This document shows, one piece after another, positions 1 through 5,280 of a DNA stretch of 8,813 nucleotides. The notes below the pieces were generated by a model. That model made no database searches. It worked only from the letters and a program-made list of their open reading frames with translations, and was not told the DNA's origin. The stretch's first letter is position 1. The number at the start of each line of letters is the position of its first letter. The translations under genes and the position numbers were made by a program. Source of the stretch: Holophagaceae bacterium. Lineage in GTDB: Bacteria; Acidobacteriota; Holophagae; Holophagales; Holophagaceae. Where the stretch lies: positions 1-8,813 of the forward strand of contig PMJK01000081.1 of NCBI GenBank assembly GCA_003158505.1, read 5' to 3'.

Positions 1-41
1 AGGCTGCCAAGGCCGACAAGAAGGAAGAAGCCAAGAAGTAA
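1..41 (+). CDS. 3' end of an unidentified gene (Lys/Ala/Glu-rich tail)
   Basis: Only the last 12 codons are present, read in the frame whose first full codon is at position 3. They give the tail AAKADKKEEAKK followed by TAA at 39-41. Such charged, alanine- and lysine-rich tails occur on several ribosomal and nucleic-acid-binding proteins, but the fragment is too short to name the product. A strong terminator follows 19 nt later, which supports a genuine gene end here. Confidence 0.6.
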   Translation, partial: AAKADKKEEAKK

Positions 42-60
42 GCGGCTTCAACGGTTCCAG

Positions 61-88
61 AAAAGCGGGCTTCGGCCCGCTTTTTTTT
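61..88 (+). terminator. Rho-independent terminator with UUCG loop
   Basis: The arms AAAAGCGGGC and GCCCGCTTTT enclose the stable tetraloop TTCG, and the 3' side runs into eight T residues. It is a textbook intrinsic terminator for the gene ending at 41 and separates it from deoC. Confidence 0.93.
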
Positions 89-123
89 GGGTGTCTTTCC
101 TTGGGACCACCGGCCCGGCCATC

Positions 124-969
124 ATGAATCCCATGATCGATCCCCTGCTCGACCTCACCGCAGAAATCCGATCGCGAGCTCCCGAGTTCCCGAGGGAGGG
201 TGTGACCCAACTCTTGGGCTGCGTGGACGGCTATGGATTGTTCAGGGATGCGCGGGGTCTTCACCATCGGCCCTTTGCTCAGATCGCGCCCACGGAAGGC
301 CCATGGGATCTGTCCCCCCTGATCGACCACACGCTGTTGAAAGCCGAGGCCACCGGAGCTCAGGTGGAAGTCCTGTGCGCCGAGGCACTGGAGCATGGGT
401 TTGCCTCTGTCTGCGTAAACCCCCTCTGGGTTCCATTGGCAGCCTCCCTATTGAAAGGAAGTTTTGTCCGAACCTGCACTGTGGTGGGCTTCCCCCTCGG
501 GGCCACCGCCCGTCGCGCCAAGGCATTTGAAGCGGAGATTGCGCAGCTGGATGGCGCACAGGAAGTGGACATGGTCCTGGCCATCGGCGCCGTCAAGACC
601 GGCGATTGGGAGTCTGTCCGTCGGGACCTCGAGGCCCTGAGATCCGCCACACCGGCGCCGACCGTGCTCAAGGTGATCCTGGAGACCTGCCTGCTGGACG
701 ATGCCGAAAAAATCCGAGCCTGCGAGCTGGCTTGCGATGCAGGGCTGGACTTCGTCAAGACCTCCACCGGGTTCTCCACCGGTGGCGCCACCGAGGCGGA
801 TGTGGCGCTCATGCGTCGCACCGTGGGCTCGAGTCTGGGGGTGAAGGCCTCGGGGGGCATCCGGACCTATGAAGCCGCGCTCCGGATGGTCCGGGCTGGC
901 GCCACGAGGTTGGGTCTGTCCGCCTCCCTGGCCGTCGTTCGCGGGAGCGCCGGCTCGGGAGCCTACTGA
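124..969 (+). CDS. deoC: Deoxyribose-phosphate aldolase (DeoC) with N-terminal extension
   Basis: Class I aldolase of deoxynucleoside catabolism in the cytoplasm, cleaving 2-deoxy-D-ribose 5-phosphate to glyceraldehyde 3-phosphate and acetaldehyde. Seen in the 281-aa product: the family opening LIDHTLLK at residue 66, EVDMV with Asp149 (E. coli Asp102), VLKVILET with Lys183 (Lys137), KTSTGF with the Schiff-base Lys212 (Lys167) and KASGGIR with Lys241 (Lys201). All catalytic residues are intact. The spacing between the last two lysines is that of the shorter bacterial form. Unusually, about 60 residues precede the aldolase barrel and I do not recognise them. The start is uncertain: ATG 124 and ATG 133 are candidates, GTG 91 lies too near the terminator, and none has a clear ribosome binding site. 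mglB begins 43 nt downstream, so co-transcription with it is possible. Confidence 0.9.
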   Translation: MNPMIDPLLDLTAEIRSRAPEFPREGVTQLLGCVDGYGLFRDARGLHHRPFAQIAPTEGPWDLSPLIDHTLLKAEATGAQVEVLCAEALEHGFASVCVNPLWVPLAASLLKGSFVRTCTVVGFPLGATARRAKAFEAEIAQLDGAQEVDMVLAIGAVKTGDWESVRRDLEALRSATPAPTVLKVILETCLLDDAEKIRACELACDAGLDFVKTSTGFSTGGATEADVALMRRTVGSSLGVKASGGIRTYEAALRMVRAGATRLGLSASLAVVRGSAGSGAY

Positions 970-1012
970 AAAGTGCGGTATTCTCCAGTAAGCAATTCCA
1001 TCGGAGGCCATC

Positions 1013-1510
1013 GTGGCGAAGCTTGATCTCATGTTGTACGAGGAGGAATACAAGCTCCTCCAGGAGATCATCGGCCGCCTTTCCAAGGATGCCTCTGCCA
1101 AGGTGGTGTTCCTGGTGGACAAGAACGGCCAGCAGATTGCTTCGGCCGGGGATGTGAAGAGCATCGACGCCACCAGCCTCGCCTCCTTGACGGCCGGCAA
1201 CGTGGCGGCCACGGATGGACTCGCCAAGCTCATCGGAGAGAAAGAGTTCAGCCTGCTCTTCCATGAGGGGGAGAAGGACAACCTTCACATCTCCATCGTG
1301 GGCAAGCGGGGGATCCTGGTGGTGATCTTCGACCAGAATTCCAGCCTTGCCTTAGTCCGCCTGCGGGTGAAGAAGGCCAGCAAGGAACTTCAGGACATCT
1401 TCGATCAGGTGGAGCAGCGCGCCCAGAAGGAATCGGATACGGGCAGCCGCTTCGAGAGCCCCTTCTCCGAGATCACCGACGAAGACATCGACCGCCTCTT
1501 TGGCGACTGA
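1013..1510 (+). CDS. mglB: MglB, Roadblock/LC7-domain GTPase-activating partner of MglA
   Basis: MglB homodimers bind MglA and stimulate its GTP hydrolysis, and in Myxococcus they mark the lagging cell pole. The 165-aa product closely follows the Myxococcus MglB pattern I recall: N-terminal MLYEEEYKLL, AKVVFLVDKNGQ near residue 30, the block SLASLTAGNVAATDGLAKL around residues 56-74, HEGEKDNLHISIVG, then RLRVKKASKEL. It ends in an acidic tail, ITDEDIDRLFGD, as in the Myxococcus protein. The start is GTG at 1013, chosen because GGAGG at 1003-1007 lies 5 nt upstream. mglA follows after 14 nt, giving the usual mglB-mglA order. What process the pair controls here (gliding, type IV pili polarity or something else) cannot be read from this window. 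Confidence 0.95.
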   Translation: MAKLDLMLYEEEYKLLQEIIGRLSKDASAKVVFLVDKNGQQIASAGDVKSIDATSLASLTAGNVAATDGLAKLIGEKEFSLLFHEGEKDNLHISIVGKRGILVVIFDQNSSLALVRLRVKKASKELQDIFDQVEQRAQKESDTGSRFESPFSEITDEDIDRLFGD

Positions 1511-1524
1511 GCTTAGGGCGCGCC

Positions 1525-2109
1525 ATGACCTTCATCAACTACGCGTCCCGCGAGATCAACTGCAAGATCGTGTACTACGGCCCAGGCCTTTGCGGCAAGA
1601 CCACGAACATCCAGTGGATTTTCGAGCAGGCCAACCCCGATAAGCGGGGCAAGCTCGTCAGCCTCGCCACCGAGACCGATCGCACCCTGTTTTTCGACTT
1701 CCTCCCCCTCGATATGGGCACCGTCAAGGGCTTCAAGGTCCGCTTCCACCTCTACACCGTGCCCGGCCAGGTCTTCTACGACGCAAGCCGCAAGCTCATC
1801 CTGCGTGGTTGCGATGGCATCATTTTCGTGGCCGACAGCCAGAAGACCCGCATGGAAGCCAACATCGAGTCCATCGCGAACCTGGCCACAAACCTCAAAG
1901 AGAACGGCTTCGACATCCGGACCATTCCCTATGTCCTCCAGCTGAACAAACGCGACACGCCCTCGGCCGCATCCGTGCAGGAAATGGAGCGCCTCCTCCG
2001 GTTCCGGAACGAGCCCATTGTCGAGGCCGTGGCCAACAAGGGAACGGGTGTCATCGAGACCCTCAAGGCCGCCGCCCGGCAGGTCCTCATGGAGCTCCAG
2101 CGCGCCTAG
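1525..2109 (+). CDS. mglA: MglA, Ras-like polarity GTPase
   Basis: Small cytoplasmic GTPase that acts as the cell-polarity switch for motility in Myxococcus and relatives. The 194-aa product is full length for the family. Visible motifs: P-loop GPGLCGKTT at residues 19-27 with the canonical Gly21 and Lys25; TETDRTLFFDF with Arg53, the intrinsic arginine finger known from MglA; the TVPGQ switch II with Thr78 and Gln82 (MglA-type Thr/Val before the usual DxxG position); and NKRD at 141-144 for guanine recognition. All residues known to matter for GTP binding and hydrolysis are present. The ribosome binding site is weak (TAGGG just after the mglB stop), so translational coupling to mglB is plausible. 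A tRNA gene with its own promoter follows. Confidence 0.96.
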   Translation: MTFINYASREINCKIVYYGPGLCGKTTNIQWIFEQANPDKRGKLVSLATETDRTLFFDFLPLDMGTVKGFKVRFHLYTVPGQVFYDASRKLILRGCDGIIFVADSQKTRMEANIESIANLATNLKENGFDIRTIPYVLQLNKRDTPSAASVQEMERLLRFRNEPIVEAVANKGTGVIETLKAAARQVLMELQRA

Positions 2110-2144
2110 GAGCGACCTGGATCACAGGTCCCGAAGCCTCGCGC

Positions 2145-2172
2145 TTGAAACCCAGCCCCCATCCGGTAGAAT
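2145..2172 (+). promoter_or_regulatory. Sigma-70-type promoter of tRNA-Asn
   Basis: A -35 box TTGAAA (2145-2150) and a -10 box TAGAAT (2167-2172) are separated by 16 nt. The -10 ends 13 nt before the mature tRNA 5' end, so transcription would start about 6 nt ahead of the tRNA. Box quality and placement both fit a stable-RNA promoter. Confidence 0.7.
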
Positions 2173-2185
2173 GATCATTCGCCTT

Positions 2186-2261
2186 TCCGGAGTAGCTCAG
2201 GGGTCAGAGCGGGTGACTGTTAATCACTAGGTCGGGGGTTCAAATCCCTCCTCCGGAGCCA
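2186..2261 (+). tRNA. tRNA-Asn (anticodon GTT)
   Basis: A complete cloverleaf of 76 nt with encoded CCA. The acceptor stem TCCGGAG (2186-2192) pairs with CTCCGGA (2251-2257), with discriminator G2258. The D stem is GCTC/GAGC. The anticodon stem GGTGA/TCACT (one G-T pair) encloses the loop CTGTTAA with anticodon GTT at 2219-2221. The T stem GGGGG/CCCTC encloses TTCAAAT. GTT reads AAC/AAU, hence asparagine. The 3' half of this gene is repeated exactly 2,825 bp downstream, marking it as the likely integration site of the accessory block that follows. Confidence 0.97.
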
Positions 2262-2273
2262 GAACAAGTAAGG
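2221..2273 (+). repeat. 53-bp direct repeat, left copy (tRNA-Asn 3' half; candidate attL core)
   Basis: Identical base for base to 5046-5098 (offset 2,825). It runs from the third anticodon base through the T arm and CCA into the first 12 nt of the trailer. A repeat that begins in the anticodon loop and covers the tRNA 3' end is the usual footprint of tyrosine-recombinase integration. Confidence 0.85.
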
Positions 2274-2303
2274 GGGTCCCGACGGGACCCCCTTACTTGT
2301 TCT
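2261..2303 (+). terminator. Long perfect hairpin directly after the tRNA (terminator)
   Basis: Positions 2261-2280 and 2284-2303 are perfect reverse complements: 20 bp with a GAC loop. The inner GGGGGTCCC/GGGACCCCC core followed by the T-rich 3' arm TTACTTGTTCT fits an intrinsic terminator whose U-tract can also fold back on the A-rich 5' arm. There is no pure T run. Because the fold begins at the A of CCA, it also defines the tRNA 3' processing boundary. Confidence 0.75.
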
Positions 2304-2306
2304 GAT

Positions 2307-2460
2307 TAAGGCGCAGCGGATTTGAACCCCCGAATGGCAGCCGGCCCGCGAGCGCGCCGCTCCGGCAGCGCGGGGCGCTGCCGGAGCGGAACCAAGCGCG
2401 AGTGGTCGCCGGCAACGGGTTCAAGTGCACGCTCGAGATACCACAGTCAAAATCAGGGGG
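2307..2460. repeat. tRNA-derived palindromic repeat, copy A
   Basis: The 84 bp at 2307-2390 match 5094-5177 with three mismatches. Inside is a perfect 15-bp inverted repeat (2357-2371 with 2375-2389, loop GGG). It is framed by a reversed T-arm-like sequence on the left (GGATTTGAACCC, 2318-2329) and a forward one on the right (GGGTTCAA, 2417-2424). The right half (2368-2460) recurs in tandem about 138 bp later as copy B. No credible gene lies here; reading frames in this stretch are translations of the repeat. Confidence 0.8.
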
Positions 2461-2597
2461 ATCGGTCGGCCCGCCAGCCCGGAGCAGGAGCGGAAGGCCA
2501 CCGTCGCGCGGGGCGCTGCCTCCGCGGAACCAAGCGCGAGTGATTGCCGGCAAGGGGTTCAAATCCACGCTCGAGAACCGAAGTCAAAATCAGGGGG
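2461..2597. repeat. tRNA-derived palindromic repeat, copy B (tandem, diverged)
   Basis: From 2506 the sequence follows copy A (2368 onward), with the shared blocks GCGCGGGGCGCTGCC, GGAACCAAGCGCGAGTG, TGCACGCTCGAG/TCCACGCTCGAG and the terminal TCAAAATCAGGGGG (2584-2597 against 2447-2460). The left arm of the central palindrome has been altered and no longer pairs cleanly. The T-arm-like GGGTTCAAATCC at 2555-2566 is an exact reverse complement of 2318-2329 in copy A. Confidence 0.75.
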
Positions 2598-2642
2598 TAG
2601 CCTCACGCTTGAGGTATGGCTTCAGGATTGGCCCGAGTGTGA

Positions 2643-3692
2643 TCACGGCAGCCCGTACCATGCACCACGGCCACTACCGCGCTGCTGGAGGTGACCCTGT
2701 TCAACTAGGGCCCGGAAGTGCTGCTTCAGGGTGTTTCGGCTGATGCCCGTCAGCCGGATGGCGTTGGCCATGGTGACTCGTCCGTGCTCACGGGCAAACT
2801 CGACAATTTGAAGCGACAGTTCAGGGAGCACCGCCAGGACCAGCTTTTCCCGCTCAACCTTCTGGTTCAGACGCCGCACCTGCTTGGCCAGCGACTGTAG
2901 GAAGAACACCAGCCACGGCTGCCAGTTCGGTGCTTCGGTGCGGATCGTCCCCTGGGTCTGCCGGAGGGCAAGATAGTAGGCTTCCTTGTTCTGCTCGATC
3001 ACGCTTTCGAGAGAGGCGTAGGGCACATAGGCGTAGCCAGTCTGAAGGAGCAGCAGGGTCGTGAGCACACGGCTGAGCCGCCCATTGCCATCCTGGAACG
3101 GGTGGATCTCCAGGAAGACGACCACCCAAAAGCCGATGAGCAGCAGTGGGTGCAGCCGTGCGCTCCGCTGTTCTTCCTGAAGCCATGCCACCAACTCGGT
3201 CATCAGGCAGGGTGTATCGAAAGGTGTGGCCGTCTCGAAGACGATGGCAACCTGTCTGTGGTGCTCATCGAACGCCGCCACGCTATTGGGCGCGGTCTTA
3301 TAGCTCCCGCGATGACGCTCATCCTTCTCGCTGTAGACCAGCAGATCACGGTGAAGCTGCTTGATGTGGTTCTCAGTGAGGGTGATCTCCAGCCAGGAGG
3401 AGAACACCAGATCCATCACCTCGGCATATCCAGCCACCTCCTGCTCATCCCGTGTGGTGAAGCTCTTGATCTCCAGGTTGGACAGCAATCGCTCAACCTC
3501 GCGATCGGACAGCTTGCTGCCTTCGATGCGGGTGGAGGAACCGATGCTCTCGATCGTTGCGACCCGTCTCAGCGCCGAGAGACGATCCGGTGCCAGCCTA
3601 CCCAAAGCTTTCCACGCGCCCTTGAATTCATCTATCTGGGCGATCAGCCCTAGGATCTCTGGGGTGATCTGGATGGAGTCGGATCGGATCAT
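2643..3692 (-). CDS. Fic-domain protein (class II, self-inhibited) with C-terminal winged helix
   Basis: Fic proteins transfer AMP (or another nucleotide-derived group) from a nucleotide to target-protein hydroxyls. In this 349-aa product the active-site motif HPFQDGNGR (residues 197-205, catalytic His197) is fully canonical. The inhibitory-helix motif [ST]xxxE[GN] is present N-terminally as STRIEG, with Glu57, so the protein belongs to class II, where the inhibitory helix is in the same chain upstream of the Fic core and no separate antitoxin gene is required. From about residue 300 a winged-helix-like segment follows (VTMANAIRLTGISRNTLKQH), suggesting DNA binding. ATG 3692 is preferred: the longer frame opens at a TTG (3785) and would run through the repeat array at 3696-3754. 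Targets are unknown; a stress or toxin-like role is inference. It is transcribed away from the hydrolase gene. Confidence 0.92.
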   Translation of the reverse strand: MIRSDSIQITPEILGLIAQIDEFKGAWKALGRLAPDRLSALRRVATIESIGSSTRIEGSKLSDREVERLLSNLEIKSFTTRDEQEVAGYAEVMDLVFSSWLEITLTENHIKQLHRDLLVYSEKDERHRGSYKTAPNSVAAFDEHHRQVAIVFETATPFDTPCLMTELVAWLQEEQRSARLHPLLLIGFWVVVFLEIHPFQDGNGRLSRVLTTLLLLQTGYAYVPYASLESVIEQNKEAYYLALRQTQGTIRTEAPNWQPWLVFFLQSLAKQVRRLNQKVEREKLVLAVLPELSLQIVEFAREHGRVTMANAIRLTGISRNTLKQHFRALVEQGHLQQRGSGRGAWYGLP

Positions 3693-3695
3693 GTG

Positions 3696-3754
3696 TCCAA
3701 TTTTATACCCAATTACACCCATTAACCAAATAGACACCCAATTAGACCCAAATT
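3696..3754 (-). promoter_or_regulatory. Phased repeat array over the fic promoter (putative operator)
   Basis: On the + strand, ACCCAATTA-like units begin at about 3696 (TCCAATTTT), 3707 (ACCCAATTA), 3717 (ACCCATTA), 3725 (ACCAAATA), 3736 (ACCCAATTA) and 3746 (ACCCAAATT), that is every 8-11 bp, close to one helical turn. In the fic direction they read TAATTGGGT. A possible -10 box TATAAA (3707 down to 3702) lies within the array, 9 nt before the chosen ATG. The spacing is not a multiple of three, so this is not a protein repeat. A likely binder is the winged helix of Fic itself (inference). Confidence 0.6.
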
Positions 3755-4006
3755 CTTCTTGATCGGTGGTTATGGTCGCGCCCAAGTGGTGGGGGCCCCT
3801 CAGGGTGGTCTCAAAAGGAGATCAAACTTCAAACGTTCGACCTAATTTCCCAATCAAAGATCACTTGAATACTGGCTCTTTAAGGCGTTGAATGGTTTCC
3901 GCCTAAGCCCCACCTGTGAGGCATGTCCCTTGGTTCCCAGCCAAGGCAAGCGCCAAGAGATGCAACAGCCACTCCAGGTTGTCCTTCCCGACTCATGGAG
4001 GTGCGC
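3755..4006. other. Divergent intergenic region between fic and the hydrolase gene
   Basis: Together with the array this gene-free stretch exceeds 300 bp. It is AT-richer than its surroundings around 3815-3880. A small hairpin, CCTTGG (3928-3933) with CCAAGG (3941-3946), would lie in the hydrolase leader. I cannot assign a confident promoter for the hydrolase. The region also contains the discarded 5' extension of the hydrolase frame (ATG 3923). Confidence 0.5.
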
Positions 4007-4951
4007 ATGAAGGTCTTTGCTGCTTCCCTTTCTCTGCTGTTGGGCATGTCCCGACTGATTGCTGCCCCTCCCGGCACCCCGCCTGCATCGCCTTCCGCTG
4101 CAGGAACAACCCATTCCCTGGTACGCCCGGACCTCGTTCTGCAATACACCGAGTATGGATCCGGCGATCCGGTGCTGGCCCTCAATGGCGGTCCTGGGTT
4201 CTCGGGGGCCTCCCTTGCATCACTGGCGCAACTTCTTGCAAAGCGCACTCGGGTCATCCTTCCGGATTGCAGAGGGACGGGCCTGTCCATACCGAAGGAT
4301 GATAAGGCCATCACGCTTCGGGGGACGTTGGAGGACCTGGAGGCTCTTCGTCGGAGCTTGGGGCTTAAGCAATGGACGGTTCTCGGGTGGTCCTGGGGTG
4401 GATGTTTGGCGATGGAGTATGCCTCCAAGTTCCCGGCCAGTATTTCCAAGCTCATCCTTCTGGGTTCCGGCCCGAATTCCTTTGAGTTCGCGGGTCCCTA
4501 TACCGACACGTTGAAAATGCGCATGACATCGGATGAAAGGCAAGCGGAGGAATACTGGGAGCGCGAGGATGTCAGGAACCAAGATCCAGATCGTGCAGCC
4601 GTCGAAGTGCTCCGGGCCATGGTCCCGGCCTGTTTCTACGACCGAAGCAAGGCCATCCCATGGATCTCTCAGTTCCGGCCAGGAAAGGCCATCTACAATC
4701 CCGGCGCCGAAGCGCTGGTGCCGGAATTCGAGATAGGCGCCCAAGGCAGGATCGAAGCGTTGAGACACTTGGATTGCCCGACCTTGATCCTGTATGGGCG
4801 ACAGGACGCAATGCCAGCCACCTGGGCCTTTGAGAACCATGAATTGATCCGTGGGAGCAAACTGGTCTGGATCGAGCGATGCGGCCACCACGTCTTCATT
4901 GAGCAGCCAGAGGCCCTGGAGAAGGCCCTCTTCGAATTCCTGTACCCTTGA
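4007..4951 (+). CDS. Exported alpha/beta hydrolase, proline-iminopeptidase-like (S33 type)
   Basis: Alpha/beta-hydrolase fold enzyme, 314 aa. The N-terminus MKVFAASLSLLLGMSRLIAAPPG looks like a cleavable signal peptide, so it probably acts outside the cytoplasm. Seen: the oxyanion-hole segment LNGGPGFSG (family usually HGGPG); LPDCRGTGLS matching the S33 signature DxRGxGxS; nucleophile elbow GWSWGG with Ser129; acid Asp267 in YGRQDA; and His294 in GHHVFIEQP, giving a complete triad. Resemblance is to prolyl aminopeptidases and related hydrolases; the true substrate cannot be told. ATG 4007 is chosen because GGAGG (3997-4001) sits 5 nt upstream and the signal peptide begins there; the in-frame ATGs at 3923 and 3995 lack a site. 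It lies alone inside the tRNA-flanked block, divergent from fic. Confidence 0.87.
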   Translation: MKVFAASLSLLLGMSRLIAAPPGTPPASPSAAGTTHSLVRPDLVLQYTEYGSGDPVLALNGGPGFSGASLASLAQLLAKRTRVILPDCRGTGLSIPKDDKAITLRGTLEDLEALRRSLGLKQWTVLGWSWGGCLAMEYASKFPASISKLILLGSGPNSFEFAGPYTDTLKMRMTSDERQAEEYWEREDVRNQDPDRAAVEVLRAMVPACFYDRSKAIPWISQFRPGKAIYNPGAEALVPEFEIGAQGRIEALRHLDCPTLILYGRQDAMPATWAFENHELIRGSKLVWIERCGHHVFIEQPEALEKALFEFLYP

Positions 4952-5045
4952 TCGGCACCCCATACAAAAGCCTCATAAGCCAAAACGCACTTACTCTGAA
5001 ACACGCACCAACACTAGATTTCATGGGGTGAGTAAGCTGGACCGA

Positions 5046-5086
5046 TAATCACTAGGTCGGGGGTTCAAATCCCTCCTCCGGAGCCA
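5046..5086 (+). pseudogene. 5'-truncated tRNA-Asn fragment
   Basis: Last anticodon base, 3' anticodon stem strand, variable loop, T arm, 3' acceptor strand, discriminator and CCA of tRNA-Asn, all identical to the intact gene. The D arm and 5' acceptor strand are missing: the bases before 5046 do not supply TCCGGAG at the right distance. It cannot make a functional tRNA. Confidence 0.88.
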
Positions 5087-5098
5087 GAACAAGTAAGG
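5046..5098 (+). repeat. 53-bp direct repeat, right copy (candidate attR core)
   Basis: Exact copy of 2221-2273. The identity stops abruptly on the left at the second anticodon base (A5045 against T2220). On the right it continues, after a 38-nt gap, into the palindromic repeat. The gap corresponds to loss of the post-tRNA hairpin between two TAAG words (2269-2272 and 2307-2310); only one TAAG (5094-5097) remains here. Confidence 0.88.
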
Positions 5099-5201
5099 CG
5101 CAGCGGATTTGAACCCCCGAATGGCAGCCGGCCCAAGGGCGCGCCGCTCCGGCAGCGCGGGGCGCTGCCGGAGCGGATGAACGCGGGTGGTTGCCGGCAA
5201 C
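5094..5201. repeat. tRNA-derived palindromic repeat, copy C
   Basis: Matches copy A over 84 bp with three mismatches clustered at 5135-5138. It contains the perfect 15-bp inverted repeat 5144-5158/5162-5176 (loop GGG) and a 12-bp palindrome, GTTGCCGGCAAC (5190-5201). An outer inverted repeat pairs GGATTTGAACCC (5105-5116) with GGGTTCAAATCC (5202-5213), the T-arm sequence of the next tRNA fragment. The unit is thus a nested palindrome bounded by opposed T-arm sequences. Confidence 0.8.
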
Positions 5202-5227
5202 GGGTTCAAATCCCTTCTCCGGAGCCA
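5202..5227 (+). pseudogene. Second tRNA-Asn 3'-end fragment (T arm to CCA)
   Basis: 25 of 26 bases match 2236-2261 of tRNA-Asn (C2250 is T5216). The CTCCGG at 5217-5222 can pair with CCGGAG at 5168-5173 in the adjacent palindrome, giving a tRNA-like mini-structure of about 60 nt with an acceptor-like stem, T-arm-like hairpin and CCA but no D or anticodon arm. Whether it is folded or processed is unknown. It is followed by an A run and a terminator. Confidence 0.75.
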
Positions 5228-5244
5228 AAAAAACCAAGTACTTA

Positions 5245-5280
5245 GGCCGCCTCGACCCAGGCGGCCTTGTTGTTGTTCCT
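5245..5280 (+). terminator. Rho-independent terminator
   Basis: Stem GGCCGCCT/AGGCGGCC (5245-5252 and 5259-5266) with loop CGACCC, followed by TTGTTGTTGTTCCT. It lies 17 nt after the second tRNA 3' fragment and may be the original terminator of tRNA-Asn, displaced by the insertion (inference). It also insulates clcA-like transcription from the island. Confidence 0.85.

Larger units (their letters stand above)
2262..5098. mobile_element. Candidate small genomic island at tRNA-Asn (no integrase)
   Basis: The block between the two 53-bp copies of the tRNA 3' half carries GC-rich palindromic repeats, fic and an exported hydrolase. The fic/hydrolase stretch is visibly less GC-rich than the flanking genes, especially 3690-3880. 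No integrase, excisionase or transposase reading frame is present, so it would be a decayed or trans-mobilised element, or the product of a duplication. Supporting the latter, the homology continues about 80 bp past the tRNA repeat into a shared palindromic unit. The boundaries are approximate. Confidence 0.55.

Noticed and set aside
448..1281. Long minus-strand frame across deoC and mglB
   Set aside because: It is a shadow of two well-identified genes on the other strand, common in GC-rich DNA.
2114..2130. Hairpin GACCTG/CAGGTC after mglA as a terminator
   Set aside because: The stem is only 6 bp and no T-tract follows; it may be chance.
2293..2568. Minus-strand reading frame with repeated NPLPATTRAWF-like peptides
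   Set aside because: It is the translation of palindromic copies A and B; the peptide repetition mirrors the DNA repeat, and there is no ribosome binding site or family match.
2307..2597. CRISPR array
   Set aside because: The units are about 138 bp, diverged and palindromic, without short regular repeats and unique spacers, and there are no cas genes.
3693..3785. N-terminal extension of fic to the TTG at 3785
   Set aside because: It would translate the phased repeats, whose spacing is not a multiple of three, and TTG lacks a ribosome binding site; ATG 3692 begins the Fic-like sequence.
5020..5045. Remnant of the tRNA-Asn 5' half before the truncated copy
   Set aside because: GAGTAAGCT faintly resembles GGAGTAGCTC, but spacing and the remaining bases do not match; coincidence is as likely.
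5021..5209. Minus-strand frame containing a DLNPRPSDYRS-like peptide
   Set aside because: This peptide type is the well-known artefact of translating tRNA T-arm/acceptor DNA in antisense; it coincides with the truncated tRNA and copy C.
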